Positions 42,673 to 54,253 of a stretch of 64,000 nt of DNA are shown in pieces (positions within the stretch are counted from its first letter, which is position 1; each line of letters starts with the position of its first letter). A program made the position numbers and the translations under genes. The stretch spans positions 11,457 through 75,456 of the forward strand of contig MU626258.1 of the NCBI GenBank assembly GCA_025603075.1, in the 5' to 3' direction. The notes under the pieces are model-generated. The model was not told where the DNA came from and did no database searches. It saw nothing but the letters and a program-made list of their open reading frames with translations. Origin of the DNA: Neoconidiobolus thromboides FSU 785 (lineage: Eukaryota; Entomophthoromycota; Entomophthoromycetes; Entomophthorales; Neoconidiobolaceae).

Positions 42673-45055
42673 AATAATAGAACTGAGATAGTTTATTAAA
42701 TATTTATCCTGGAGCGGGGAAGAAGATAAAAGTGTGGTTCTTTTGTTTCTGGTAGTCATAAGGTAGATGGCCTTATCATATTTTCTTTGAAATTTATTTT
42801 ATATTGTATAATTATTTTATTCTTTACATCATTTCATACTTTTGTTAAAATGTATTCTTATTTGCTTTACAGATTTTATTTTATATTTAATTTTTTGTTT
42901 TTGTGCATTCATTATCTACATTAATAAACTAATCATTAATTATTTTCTTATAAGCTTATTTATATGATTTATAATATACTTATGTTATTATTTTATCTTT
43001 GTGACTATATTAAACTCAAGCATCCTTGCTTCTAAAATAACATCAATTAGTCGTCCTTTTTATATTATTGTTTTAACAAACTACATGATCATCACTAATT
43101 AAGGATATAATTTTTAAAACTAGTATTTTAATATAAATACATAAAATTGAATCAGATTAATTTTAAGTTAATTTACAAATATCAAAAGTGTGACTGTTAA
43201 ATATCCCTTAATGCAATAATTTCAGATTCCTGAATTTTTTTTTGATTTTATTAAAAAAATAGAAAACTGGTAAGTTCCTAGATGCTTTATTTCTAATGAT
43301 AAAGTTTAATATTTGAAAGAGAGTGAGCAATGAAAGTAAGTAGTGGTAAATGAGGTATGTATATCTATATAGTATTTTTATAGGGGGATGTATTTTTGTA
43401 TTTAAAAATTTTACTAATAATTTTTTCACTCAAATAGCGCTTAAAAGATGGAAAAAGTAATGAAGCCAAAAAAACACTCCCATATGGTATTTGTTATTTC
43501 AGATTTAAGAAAGGAAAATACTTTGTTATAAACTTTAAGCTTAAATTAGATAATACTTTTGAAAATATAATATAATAAACATACTCCTAAATATATTTTA
43601 AATATGTTTTACATCCTCAAAAGGTTATATCTGTAGTATTAAATATAGAAAACCTCTATAAAGTAAATTACAATAGGATTATGCTTAAGCTATAGTTAAG
43701 ATCTCTATTGAGTTGTCGAAGCAATTAAAAGCATAAATATGATAAATTAAAATAGATAGTTACTATGTAAAATTAATTTATTATAATGCGTTTATAGTCT
43801 TAAATACTTTTATATAATACTTAGAAGCTAAAAGCTAAAAGCCGAAGTTGCTTGTTTGAACTTTGAAAAAGCGTAAAAGAATAAAATATTAAAGAATGTA
43901 TCGTGAATAATTATGTGAGAGTAGATTACAAGAGTACCAGTCAAGTAATTGAAGTCTTCCCGAATTATAAATTTTCCGCTTTATAGAAGAATATATTATA
44001 AAAAACTAAAGCATTTTAGTCTTTAATTAAATGTTTCAATAAAGAAAATATTAATTCTAGGTAATTAGTTAAAGTTACTTTTTAATAAATTATGTAATTT
44101 GTTCAGAAAGCCATTATTTAAAAATAAGCTACTTATTTTAGTTACTAAACTAGAGTAAAGTATAATTTTAAAATAATGGATTTTTTATTCATTCTTGAAA
44201 TGTGTATTTAATACTAAAGCAGTTATTTTTAAGCTATTATATTTTAAATTTAACTACAATCTAATATTTTTAATATGACTTATAATCATAATTAAATCGG
44301 TTAACATCACTTTAATTTATTAACTTTTAATAAAACATTTGTCCTTATATTCGAGATTTAAAATAATATTTAATTGTCTAAAAAATAATATACTTAGCGT
44401 GATTTGAGGCAATAAAAATTAAAGTAGTATTTTTTTGAAGAAATTAAAATGGCTAGCTCAAATTATATTAGAAAAACAACTAATAGATAGTTAAATATCT
44501 TTAGCATGATTATTAATTTTAAGATTTTAATGTATATTAATTTTTTGTTAATTTTCAAGTTACTACACAATATTAATTTAAATTCTAAAACATTCTTCCT
44601 AAAAATGTTCTTTATGATTCAAATAGTAACAATCTTATTATTATGATCGAGTTTATTTTACGATTTGTTTTATCTCTTATCTTTTAACAAGGAATTTCGG
44701 CTTTGTATCTTTGAAGACTATCAAATATATTAATATGGATATCAATTTTTTTAACATTATTATTTTTCATTTAATATATTTTGATTTTCAATGAGGATCA
44801 ATTTTTATATGTAAGACATTTTGATCCTTTTTTCCAAATTGAAATTTAAGGGATACGTTGCTTGGAAAACGTGATCCTATTTCCGCTAAATTTAACCCAT
44901 AAACTACCAAATTTATAATAAAAAATTCATTATTCTCATTATTATATTAGGGAGCATTTATTTTAAGTTTACAGTGTTCAGAGGGGCATTATTATAATAA
45001 TAGTTTTTTTGGGTTAGCTGAATTCAAAATAGACAAGGAATAATTTAGACCATAG
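42673..45055. other. Intergenic region with repeat copy I
   Basis: About 2.4 kb of very AT-rich DNA between the stops of ATG1 (+) and the Ecl1-like gene (-). It holds one repeat copy (43381-43484). A 73-codon minus-strand frame at 43208-43429 overlaps that repeat and is not a gene. Confidence 0.5.
43381..43484 (+). mobile_element. MITE-like palindromic element, copy I
   Basis: TA at both ends. Left end GGGGGATGTATTTTTGT, core CACTCAAATAGCGCTTAAAA, then GATGGAAAAAGTAATGAAGC and right end AAACACTCCCA. Confidence 0.83.
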
Positions 45056-45343
45056 TTATTCCAGTGAGTTGGGTACATAATCATTATAATGGCGCAAAGT
45101 GTCACCTTTGTTAGTGGAGTCTAAATGAATTGAAGAAGGGGAAACCTTAGAACTTCCAATAGAAATAAAGCTATAAGTTAAAGTTGGGGAAGGGGTAATC
45201 GAACTGATAGGTGAATGTATGGTAAAAGTAGATGGCAATAGGGAAGGTAATTCATCACTCTTACGACATTTTTCACTACAGTAAAGATCGGTATCTGAGA
45301 AATCGATATGTTGGCCGCATATGGTACACCAATTTGTATCCAT
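45056..45343 (-). CDS. Ecl1-family (extender of chronological lifespan) zinc-binding protein
   Basis: Intronless, 95 aa. The N-terminus MDTNWCTICGQHIDFSDTD is followed by LYCSEKCRKSD, a C-x2-C...C-x3-C site just as in S. pombe Ecl1-3 and S. cerevisiae Ecl1 (MD..C..CG, then LYCSE.CR). The rest is a Ser/Pro/Thr-rich tail with hydrophobic patches, as in the family. Ecl1 proteins extend stationary-phase survival and answer sulphur, zinc or amino-acid starvation; the molecular action is still unclear. The upstream in-frame codons belong to a TTG-initiated extension; ATG 45343 puts the MD..C motif at the N-terminus as in relatives. With ATG1 next door there are two starvation-response genes side by side, which may be coincidence. 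Confidence 0.78.
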   Translation of the reverse strand: MDTNWCTICGQHIDFSDTDLYCSEKCRKSDELPSLLPSTFTIHSPISSITPSPTLTYSFISIGSSKVSPSSIHLDSTNKGDTLRHYNDYVPNSLE

Positions 45344-46690
45344 AATATTAACTAGTATTACAGTCGAAAAAAGTTTGTTTGAATGTAATGAGGTTGAAAT
45401 AAAACGCTTCCACCTCAATTTAATAAAAATAGTAAAGATGAAACTTTTCTTTCAGTTAAGTTTTAAGTAGAAAAAGATGATTAAGTGAGGAGAATGTTTA
45501 TCTCTCTTATATTTATCCTCTTTTTGCATTTTTTGTATTTGTGATGATTCATGTTTTCTTTCAATTGATTTTACGCGTGGTTTATTATGAAAATCATTAT
45601 TAAAATGGAGAGTTTTTGATCATTTCTACTAAATATGATGAACATTTTTATCATAATTACTCTAACTGTTAATTTAAAAATCAGTCCTCAAAAAAATTAG
45701 AAGGAAACTCCTTTGATAATTTTATTAACCTATTTCCTTATTTGCTTAATTGCCTTTTTACCCTATTAAATTAATCAAAGTTATCTAACTGTATTTTATT
45801 GGACCCATTGTTTTATATCTCCTTTTATTGGTATAAAGATAAGCTATGTTTAGGAGAAATATTGAAATAAGGCCGCTAAATTGGCCCATTTGTAGCTAAA
45901 AGATTAAATTATTATACTTGATAACATAATTAAATAATAAATTTTAATGAAACTAAAATTTCAAAATAAAATTTATTAATTGTTATTATTTTCTCTTATC
46001 TTATACCTTGATATTTGATAATATAATTTATTATTATTATCTTATCAAGGTGAAATGCTGCATAAATGGAATAAAACTCTGTATCCTTTAATTTATTTGA
46101 TTATTAAAATAGAGAGCTAACAGCTAAAATTATGATCTAAATTGTAGTTTCAAAATTTAATTTATTGGAACTTTGAAATTAATAAGATTAGCCAAAATTA
46201 AAAAATAGTATATAATTTTTAACAAATATTAACAAAATAAATTAAAATTTTATAATCATGTCACCGTTTGATCTGACTGCGTGTTATTACTAGAGTTTGT
46301 AATTATAATCCTAAAGTAATAAACTACTTTGATTATTAAATAGGCGGTTAAAATACACTATTAAAATAAGAGAATTGATCATATAAGCCTATAATTGATA
46401 TTTTTATTTTATAATTTAAAGTAATCTAAATTCAAAATAACATACCAAAGTTAAATTAATATATGGGGATATATTTTTTTGTTTAATAGTTTTACTAACA
46501 ATTTTTTCGCTCAAATAGCATTTGAAAAATGGAAAAAGTGATGAAACCAGAAAAAATACCTCCATATAATCTATATGTCTAATTTAAAGATTAAAAGATG
46601 AATTTACTTTTATACATTAAATAAAAATAGTTATAACAGACAATTGACCAAATTGCTCTTTTAATTGTAAGCTTCAAATTAGTATACTCT
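45344..46690. other. Intergenic region with repeat copy J
   Basis: About 1.35 kb upstream of the Ecl1-like gene and downstream of the Arg/Asn-rich gene. Repeat copy J at 46462-46566 lies 125 bp past that gene's stop. No gene seen. Confidence 0.5.
46462..46566 (+). mobile_element. MITE-like palindromic element, copy J
   Basis: TA at both ends. Left end TGGGGATATATTTTTTTGTT, core CGCTCAAATAGCATTTGAAA, then ATGGAAAAAGTGATGAAACC and right end AAATACCTCCA. Confidence 0.82.
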
Positions 46691-47410
46691 TCACCATGTC
46701 CTTCTTAATGTTGGCGTTAAATAATTTTTATGCTTGGAATAAGTAGCAGTATAATTTCCAAACGACTTGCTTGCTTTTTCAAATGCATCATCTGTTTTTT
46801 GTTTAAAATGTTGTTCTACAGTTCTATCATTCCTTACCTTTAAACATTAATAAATATATAGTTTTCAAAATAGAATCGTTTACATCATTATTGCCCAAAG
46901 AAATAATTTTCCGGGAGGCTGCTATATGTTGTGTGAATGGGCCGTCGTCATCTTCACTCTTTCTAATTTATTTAATCATTCTCTTTTATATGATAATGAG
47001 CTCACTTGTTTTGCTGGCATATGGAGGCCCATATGTTTTCAGTTGTTGCTTTGTTACCTTGACTAAACTTAGTATCTTGAGATCTATGTCCATTACTATA
47101 GCCTTCGCTGCTGTTAGCATCAAAAGACTTTGAGCCATATCCCCTCCCATTACGAAGGCTAGAAACAATAAGTTTATGATGATAAAATGTTTAATGTTTC
47201 TTACTGTCCGAGATTATAATTTTGATTATATTCTTGAATATAATTTATATCTGAACTAAATCTTTGATCTTCAAAAATAATTACACATTCAAATAAAAAC
47301 TAATTTAAATTACCTGTTCTACTTCTATTAAAATCTCTCCTGTCTTCATATTTTGAATTACTTCTATTTCCTCGATAATTCATTTCATCTTTATTTCTAT
47401 TTGACATCAT
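46691..47410 (-). CDS. Unidentified Arg/Asn/Ser-rich protein, five exons
   Basis: Five exons with good splice signals, 47410-47314, 47268-47205, 47158-47006, 46962-46884 and 46837-46691, join into a 179-aa protein. The N-terminal half is low-complexity and basic (NYRGNRSNSKYEDRRDFNRS, later RNGRGYGSKSF), like an RNA-binding disordered region. The C-terminal half looks folded and possibly helical (TQHIAASRKIISLGNNDVRN, then VEQHFKQKTDDAFEKASKSF) and ends in NYLTPTLRRTW. I do not recognise the family. Consistent phasing over five exons argues for a real gene, since each exon is open in just the needed frame. The third intron uses a GTGAGC donor. It is divergent from mitochondrial uL6m, 439 bp away. 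Confidence 0.62.
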
Positions 47411-47849
47411 TTAGTTTGATGTTAAATGTAGATTGCTTTTTTAACTATGCTTAATTTTGGTCTTCTTTTTCAAAAATAAATGAACTTTTATAACTAACCA
47501 AATCCTTTATCAATTTCAAAAATACCTTATAACTTTTATAAATTTATTTTAACAAATTGATATAATCTTGTATCAACTCGTTGATGAAAAGGTAACTTTG
47601 ATTATGATTATTGATCAATTTCAGTGGTACCAATAAACGGTTGTTTATTAAATAAATCAACTTTGATTTTGATGTAATTTATTCAAAGAACAAACTCACT
47701 ATTGTCAATAAATCTAATATTCTTATATCCTAAGAATTGATTTTAAAAAAGATTATAGCCAATCAGCATTGATATTTATTTAGTTTCCATAATTTGAAGT
47801 TCAAGTTCGGATCAAATCACTAAGTTTTATTCAATTTATAGATTTTCGA
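47411..47849. promoter_or_regulatory. Bidirectional intergenic region, unknown gene / uL6m
   Basis: 439 bp that must hold the promoters of both divergent genes. I see no specific motif that I could defend. Confidence 0.4.
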
Positions 47850-48563
47850 ATGTTTAAAAATACCTCATTTAAGTTAATAAAATATTCAACTAGATCCATA
47901 TCAACTAGTACAATAGCTAGATCCCATATTGGGAAAGCTCCATTATACTTCTCCAAAGATGTATCTCTAGAAATGAAGGTTGAAGATAGTATTCCAAGCC
48001 CACTTATTGACTTTTATAACTCCAACAATCTTGATGCTTTAAGAGAAGGAAAAGAAACTGAATTATTAATCAAAGGCCCATTAGGTCAGAAAAATGTTAA
48101 AATTCATCCATTCGTCAATTTAAATGTCGAAAAAGAGCTTACTGAAGCTGGTAATAAGGTACTTAATGTTCGTGTATTAGACTCAAAACAAAGCAAGCAA
48201 AAAGCAATGTGGGGTACAACACGTTCCCTTATTAATAACGCAATTGTTGGTGTTACAGAAGGATTTACACTTCCGCTTCGTCTCTCTGGTGTTGGTTATC
48301 GTGCTGCTTTAGAAGAAAATAACACTAAAATAGGATTAAAACTTGGGTACTCTCATCCAATCTCAGTAGAAATACCTGATGGTATAACAGTTACTATTCC
48401 ACAACCTACGAAGATTATACTTTATGGAATTGATAAACAACAATTAGGACAATTCGCAGCTACCATTCGTCGCTGGCGTGAACCTGAACCTTATAAGTTA
48501 AAGGGTATCTTTGTTGGTGATGAAGTCATTAAACAAAAGGAAATGAAGAAGAAGCAAAAATAA
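47850..48563 (+). CDS. MRPL6: Mitochondrial large-subunit ribosomal protein uL6m
   Basis: Intronless, 237 aa. The first 25 residues are rich in Ser, Lys, Arg and Thr and form an amphipathic presequence (FKLIKYSTRSISTSTIARSH). Two uL6 domains follow: IKGPLGQKNVKIHPFVN in the first and VGVTEGFTLPLRLSGVGYRA with LKLGYSHPISVEIPDGITV in the second. The signature EPEPYKLKGIFVGDEVIKQK near the C-terminus matches the EPYKGKGI motif of bacterial L6. Length is as for yeast Mrpl6 (214 aa) plus a modest insert. It acts in the mitochondrial 54S subunit near the sarcin-ricin loop. Confidence 0.95.
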   Translation: MFKNTSFKLIKYSTRSISTSTIARSHIGKAPLYFSKDVSLEMKVEDSIPSPLIDFYNSNNLDALREGKETELLIKGPLGQKNVKIHPFVNLNVEKELTEAGNKVLNVRVLDSKQSKQKAMWGTTRSLINNAIVGVTEGFTLPLRLSGVGYRAALEENNTKIGLKLGYSHPISVEIPDGITVTIPQPTKIILYGIDKQQLGQFAATIRRWREPEPYKLKGIFVGDEVIKQKEMKKKQK

Positions 48564-49092
48564 ATAGTTAGAAGTATTCTACTCATAATACATGAAATGA
48601 TTTTAAACCATTATAATCTTTTAAACTTAGGTCTTGACTTACGTTTGAGGATCACATAGATTATTGAATAAAATTTGTTTAAAAATAGTTTACTTAAGCT
48701 TTACTGTTACATATATAATTTCATACAATTATATATAAAGATATTAGTTCAAATACTGGGATTTTATAATAGATTGTCCTTTAGATTAATAAGTATTTAT
48801 TCATATATAATTTTTATAAGACATTGCTAAGCACAATGTCAAATGTATACTTTAAAATATACACTTGATCGTCGTAGTCCTTAAAATCAATATGGTTTAA
48901 GGACCCTGTTATAATTATTAAAGTTAATAATGGAGTTTATTAGACATAACCAAATATAATGTTTAATAAATAAATAGAAACGAAATAATCTAATTTAAAT
49001 CTTCTTTAATATAAATTGTAATAAAAAAGGGAAGATAGTAACACAATATTATTGTAACAAAAATAAAAGGATGAGCTATCAGATTAAGTAAA
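48564..49092. other. 3' intergenic region
   Basis: About 530 bp between convergent stops of uL6m and SEC9. AT-rich, no other feature. Confidence 0.5.
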
Positions 49093-49905
49093 TTATTTAA
49101 TAGTTTTTAAGCGATCTTTACCAAGGTTAACTTTGGTTTGAACTTCTGTGGCGTTTTTGTTTATAGAATCAAGCTTATTGTTTTGAATATCTAATTCATT
49201 AGACATAGCCAATGACATATTCTTTAAGTTTCCTAAAGTTGATGAAATCAAATCTAAATTTCCATCAATCTCTTGTTCAATCTTCATTCCTTCCTCATCT
49301 TCTTCAAAGTTATACTGTCCATTAGCGTTACCTTTATAAGAACCTTGGTTAGAACCTTGATGATTAACTGGTTTATTGTTTTTTAATGCACTATTGACAC
49401 GCTCGTTAGCTTGATAGTTAGCTTGACGTAACTCATCTTCCTTCTTAATTTGCTCTTCATGCTCCTGCTTAAGACGCTCAATCTTCTCTTTTTCTTTAGC
49501 TTCATTTTTAAATGGATTTTTAAAACTGAAGATTGAAAACATTGAGTTGTTGATCTTTTTAAGCTCCGCTGATTTGTTTAAAGCCATATCCGCTTGCTTA
49601 TTTGCTATATCCATCTGTCTTTCAACAGAGTTAATTTTTTCTTGAATATTATTTAATTTTTAATATATAACTAAAATAAATAAGTTACCAGATTGAGAGC
49701 CCAACTTAGTTAAAGTACTTGTAGCAATGGCTTCCGACTCATTAATTTTTGATAAAGCTTGTCTAGTTGCAGCTAAGGAATCTTGTTTAACCCCACGGAT
49801 CTGTTTCTTTAAAGCATTGATTTCTTCCTCCTCCTTATCTTCATCATAAAAGTTGTTTTCTGGGGCTGGATTATTACTTGCTTTATAATTCTTATAGGCG
49901 TCCAT
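49093..49905 (-). CDS. SEC9: SNAP-25/Sec9-type Qbc-SNARE
   Basis: Two exons, 49905-49689 and 49640-49093, give 254 aa. The t-SNARE light chain for exocytosis. It pairs with a syntaxin (Sso) and synaptobrevin (Snc) at the plasma membrane. First SNARE motif (about residues 38-95): VKQDSLAATRQALSKINESE, then STLTKLGSQSGEKINSVERQ, with Gln in the zero layer. Second SNARE motif (about residues 192-250): EIDGNLDLISSTLGNLKNMS, then SNELDIQNNKLDSINKN, again with Gln. The linker is charged and coiled (KEKEKIERLKQEHEEQIKKE) and has no cysteine cluster for palmitoylation, as in yeast Sec9. The protein lacks the very long N-terminal extension of S. cerevisiae Sec9. Divergent from SPC3. Confidence 0.9.
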
Positions 49906-50413
49906 TTATTATAATTTAAAAATAGATGTTACTTATTTCACTTGTTTGAGTTTATATAAAATTCCATTTATTAAATAACTTGTTCTTAATGCAGATTCGA
50001 ATCAAGCCTATGAAAAATCGTTACTTTTATTACCGAAGGGCTATTATTGGCTTACTTATGAAAACCTCCCTATTATTCTAATTAATGGGCTTTAATTTAA
50101 TTTTAGCGGGATAATTTTATACATTTAATAAAGCTAATATAGTTTCACTATTGAAATAGTATTTGTAACAACTTCTAGTATCTTTATTACCTTGTTATAT
50201 ACATGATATATACTACATGAAAACTCTAGTTTGTAATGAATAAAAATTGTTTTCATAAATCTAAATAATCATTTCTTTCATTTTACTGATGAAACCCATT
50301 TCATTACAGAAAACAAAACTTGATTGGCTATAAAATATAAACTATTGCGTGTAAGAATGAGAAAAAATCACTATAAAATCATTTTCTAATACATCAACTA
50401 AAAATTTAGAAAG
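49906..50413. promoter_or_regulatory. Bidirectional intergenic region SEC9 / SPC3
   Basis: 508 bp shared by two divergent secretory-pathway genes. No repeat copy, and no motif that I can name. Confidence 0.4.
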
Positions 50414-51114
50414 ATGCATAGTATAACAACAAGAATATCAACCTTTTCAAGCTTCTTATCGAGTGTAGCTACTGTGCTTTTAGCTTTTATAGCCCTGTCA
50501 TCCTTTGTTTTTAAATATGAAGCTCCAGCAACTATTGACTTGAAAGACATTAAAGTGTAAGTTTAATAACAAAATTATAGTCAAGTTTATAACCATTTTC
50601 AGAATTCATGGCAGATATGGTGGCCATTATTCTGACTCTTATTTAAAGGATCCTGCTGATTTTGTTTCTGCAAAGATGGATATAAATGCTGGTAAGGTAG
50701 TAAACTATTTTATTTTAATAAATTTAACACGAGTTAGATTTTAGCAGTTTATTTAACTGGAATACAAAACAAATATTCGTATATGTAGTGGTAGATTATG
50801 GTAATAAGAATTTCACTGAAAATAAAGTAGTTGTATGGGACCGTATTATTCGTAATAAAAAGAAGAGTGAAGTTAAAGTTAGAGGGCAAAAGTTTAAATA
50901 CGCTTTAACTGATATTGGGCCATTTATGACTGATAATAGCATTACCGCTACTATTCATTGGGAAGTTGTTCCTTGGATAGGAATGTTTTTACCAGGAAAA
51001 TCAACTACCTCATTTGGTCCTTATTACATTCAGCCTCCTCAGAAGCCTAAGAAACGTAAATTAGCTCAAGAAAAAGAAGGAAAAAAAGTCAAGAATTCTT
51101 ACAACGAATATTAA
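50414..51114 (+). CDS. SPC3: Signal peptidase complex subunit 3 (SPC3/SPCS3)
   Basis: Three exons, 50414-50556, 50603-50691 and 50738-51114, encode 202 aa. An ER membrane subunit needed for signal-peptide cleavage by Sec11. Residues 15-33 are the single membrane span (VATVLLAFIALSSFVF) and the rest faces the lumen. Motifs are RYGGHYSDSYLKDPADFVSA, INADFSSLFNWNTKQIFVYV (typical ADLxxLFNWNTKQ), NKVVVWDRII, YALTDIGPF, and TIHWEVVPWIGMFLPGK followed by FGPYYIQPP. The acceptor of the last exon is the one at 50737, which restores the DFSSLFNWN reading. Two later AG dinucleotides give the wrong frame or lose residues. The C-terminal tail is Lys-rich. Confidence 0.93.
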
Positions 51115-51571
51115 ATTTAAAAATTTCAGACCAATACACCTTTACATATTGATTATTGAGTTGCTTTTTAATAATGCTTTAATTTTTTATAAATTTTACC
51201 TAATTAGTCGCAATATTTTTTATCTTTAGTTGATAATTTTTTTTAGCAGTGCAAAAAATTGTTTCTAGTCAAAACCACTCTACATGTTTATAAAGACTTT
51301 AATATAAACATTAGTTTAGTTTGAAATACATTCGAATACTGTAATAATGCTTATTTTGTTAAAAAAATTAGTTTTATAAAATGTGTAGGTTTCAAATGCT
51401 AAAGACATCATGGACATTCCTAATTTATAAACTTTTAAAGTGTAATGTTACTTTTATTTATTATCATAAACTAAGATTATACTCTAAAAATCATTTTGTA
51501 AATTTAAGCTTATAACCTCCAATACTATAAATTTAGTATACATTCTATTCTAATATACATTAAATAATAAA
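51115..51571. other. 3' intergenic region
   Basis: About 460 bp between the convergent SPC3 and RBFA-like genes. AT-rich, nothing else seen. Confidence 0.5.
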
Positions 51572-52359
51572 CTAAGATCGATTGACCTCATTTTCTATCT
51601 GCTCTAAAGTATTTTCGATCGAATCTATATCAGATGGTTCGGAACTAAACCGTACATTTAAATTTCTAAACATCCTAAGCCTTTTTTCTACTTGAACTTT
51701 AAACTTCGCAAGATCCTTCTTTATCGATTCCTCAATCTCGGACTAAAAAATTTAACAAAATTGCGTTGATATTTAAATTTTTTTACCTTTGTATAGATTT
51801 CGTTTTCAGTTGCCTTCCAGCTAACAAAAACTCTGTCCATAGAAGGATTTACTGAGATCTAAAAATAAGTTTCAAATTTAAGTATAATTCAAAATCTTAC
51901 CGAAACAACCTGAAAAAAGAGGGGGTGTAGCCAAGAGTTAGGAGTGAAACCAGAAGATAAAAGTTCATCGATGGTATCCTTAACATGCTCTTGTATCAGT
52001 TTTATTTTATTATCGGATGGTTCGCTTATAATAGTATTTCTCTTTATGATTTTCACTTTCTTTTCTAGCTGATAGCTACGTATCTAAATTCCAAGCTAAT
52101 AAACTATGACAAATTAAACTGAGATTAAATTTACTCTCTCTTCTTGTTTCTCTTGCTTTATTTTTTGTCTCTTTGTATCAAATAATTTCAAATATTTTCC
52201 TAAAATTACATAATCCTCTTTATTGAAATCCTTCTTGTTTTCTCTCTTGATTTCAGCTTCGAGTTTGTCCCTAATATCCGGGTTATAATTGGCATTTATT
52301 TTGCTTTTTGTGTAAATGCTTCGAACTGTTTGTATTGCTGTTAATTTTATCTTATTCAT
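51572..52359 (-). CDS. Mitochondrial ribosome-binding factor A (RBFA) homologue
   Basis: Four exons, 52359-52135, 52083-51901, 51858-51787 and 51742-51572, all phase 0, give 216 aa. The N-terminus is a likely mitochondrial presequence (MNKIKLTAIQTVRSIYTKSK). After a charged region comes the KH-like RbfA fold: KIIKRNTIISEPSDNKIKLI, then KDTIDELLSSG, the strand ISVNPSMDRVFVSWKA (compare VKVSPDLRxAxVYVS of RbfA), and the last helix-strand KVQVEKRLRMFRNLNVRFSS (compare LRxxLAxxLxLRxVPxLxF). It would bind helix 44/45 of the small mitochondrial rRNA during maturation. Similarity is by pattern only and the sequence is divergent; a different mitochondrial RNA-binding protein remains possible. Confidence 0.68.
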
Positions 52360-53197
52360 TTTTAATAAAAAAATTGTTTTTTTGAATTAGTTTGAAAATT
52401 AGTGAACTTTCACATCTAAAAATTTGCTACAATCCTCCTAACTCCTTGAAAAACTTCAAGTTCGGACCCTATCTTGGCCAATTAAGATGAAATTTACAAG
52501 CTTATTTCTCGCTATAAACCTCAAAATTTTATCATAGACTTAATTAAGATAATCACCCCTCATTCTATTTCTACCTGTAATTTCATCATATTGATAAAGA
52601 ATACCCAGATGCTCTGTACTTCGAAAGGAAAATTTACAAATCAACTTTTAGACGTATAAAGATTTTCTCTTTTTAACCTATTTAGTTTAATTTTTCTCCA
52701 CATTTCAATTTTCAATATTTTTATGTGATATTAGGACATCATGAATTTTGCTTTTCAGCATATACTTTTGTTTTATTCCTCACAAATTGATTTGATTTAG
52801 GTTTAATATTAGTGGATAAATTTAGAACAGCTGTACCTTAAAAAAGGGTCAGTTTAAATCCGACGAAATACTTTATATTAGTTAAAACGCAAGAAAACAT
52901 ATTAAATATCCACAAATAAAACCTTAACTTGTAAGCATTTAAGGTAAGGTTATTATACTACCTCACTTTTAAAACTAAAGGACTAATTTTCTTATGACTT
53001 GGCCATTGTAAAGCTCATTGACAAAATTTTATATTTCAAAATTCAATGAAAACGTGATAAAATCGGGGAAATCCAGTATTTTTAGCCTATAAATTGTGCA
53101 AAAAAAAAAATTGTTCAAGTGGGGGAGCTAAGGCCTGAAAATAATCCGTTTATTATAAAATGTAGAAAAAATCTCTTTTAATTTCTTTTTGTTTCCA
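52360..53197. other. Intergenic region upstream of the transposase
   Basis: About 840 bp. I looked for a terminal inverted repeat matching sequence 3' of the transposase and found none. It contains an A-run at 53101-53110 and a GTGGGGGAGC patch near 53120, with no recognised function. Confidence 0.4.
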
Positions 53198-54253
53198 ATG
53201 CTTGAACGTCATTACAAATCAAAAGCGAAAAAACACCAATATGTTAGTGATGATGACAGAACTCGAATAGTTGATTCGTATATTAATGGAAATCATGCTA
53301 CAGATATTGCCAATGTATTGGGTTTCAAACGCACAACTGTGTATGCCATTTTGAGAAAATACATCAATGGCGAGGATTATGCTAGAAAGCTTAAAGGGGG
53401 GGAGCGTAAAAAGAAGCTATCAGATTCCCAACGAAGTATGGTACAAAGTTGGATTGATGATGATTGTAGCATATCATTAACTTCAATAAAATCCAGAGTC
53501 CTTGAGGAATTTGAAGTAGATATAGCCATAACAACTATAGCTAGAAATATAAAAGATTTTAGCTATTCTTTTATTCGAGTTCGCCCAACTGTTGAGGAAA
53601 CCAATGGTCTGTCTACTTTAGAAACTAGAGCTTCTTATGCGAATATGCTTATGAATGAGTTATCTAATTATGACGAATCCAAAGTCTTTTTCTTAGATGA
53701 AGGGATATTTAATGTTACAATGTGCGTAAGATCAGGTTATGGAAAATCAAATAATAAAAAATCAAAAGCTATAACACAATCAGAAAAACCTACTACTGGA
53801 ATGCGAAAAAAACAAGTATCTGTATGTTGTGCTATGAGGAAATACGAGGTATTTGAGTTTTATACTGACTTGAAACTATATTACAATGAGCCATTTTACA
53901 AACTTGTTGAATCTTTTGTTAAAAAACTTGCTCAAGTAAATGTTTCCGAAGCAGTAATAATAATGAATGATGTTCACACTCAAAATAGTACAAAAATAAG
54001 TGAACTTATTGCAGAAAGCGGGCATAAGTTAGTATATTTACCACCAAATTCCAACTTTTTAAATCCTGTTGAGCACATGTATACTAGATGGAAAGAATTG
54101 ATCAGAGGAAAAAATCCAGAAAATGAGAAGGAACTTTTTGAAATAATTGATGCTATTGGACCAGAATTGACACTTACTGACTGCCATAGTTTTTATGAAG
54201 ACATGCTCAGTTTTATACCAAAGTGTTTAAACAAAGAAGAGATTCAGTATTAA
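53198..54253 (+). mobile_element. Transposase of the IS630/Tc1-mariner superfamily (DDE_3 type)
   Basis: An intact, intronless 351-aa frame. The N-terminal part has a helix-turn-helix (RIVDSYINGNHATDIANVLG, then KRTTVYAILRKY) and a second one (RSMVQSWIDDDCSISLTSIK). The catalytic core carries three acidic residues: Asp in KVFFLDEGIFN, Asp in AVIIMNDVHTQN and Glu in LNPVEHMYTRW. Thirty-three residues separate the second Asp from the Glu, within the IS630/Tc1 range. VYLPPNSNFLNPVE is the classic signature. It cuts and pastes DNA at TA targets. No stop or frameshift spoils the frame, so it is recent, still active or retained for another use. I could not find flanking inverted repeats. ATG 53198 is the first in frame; three codons upstream only a TTG is available. 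Confidence 0.92.

Noticed and set aside
43208-43429. 73-codon minus-strand frame
   Set aside because: Overlaps palindromic element copy I and has no conserved feature.
47006-47158. 80-codon plus-strand frame over this locus
   Set aside because: Antisense to exons of the five-exon gene, whose splice phases are consistent.
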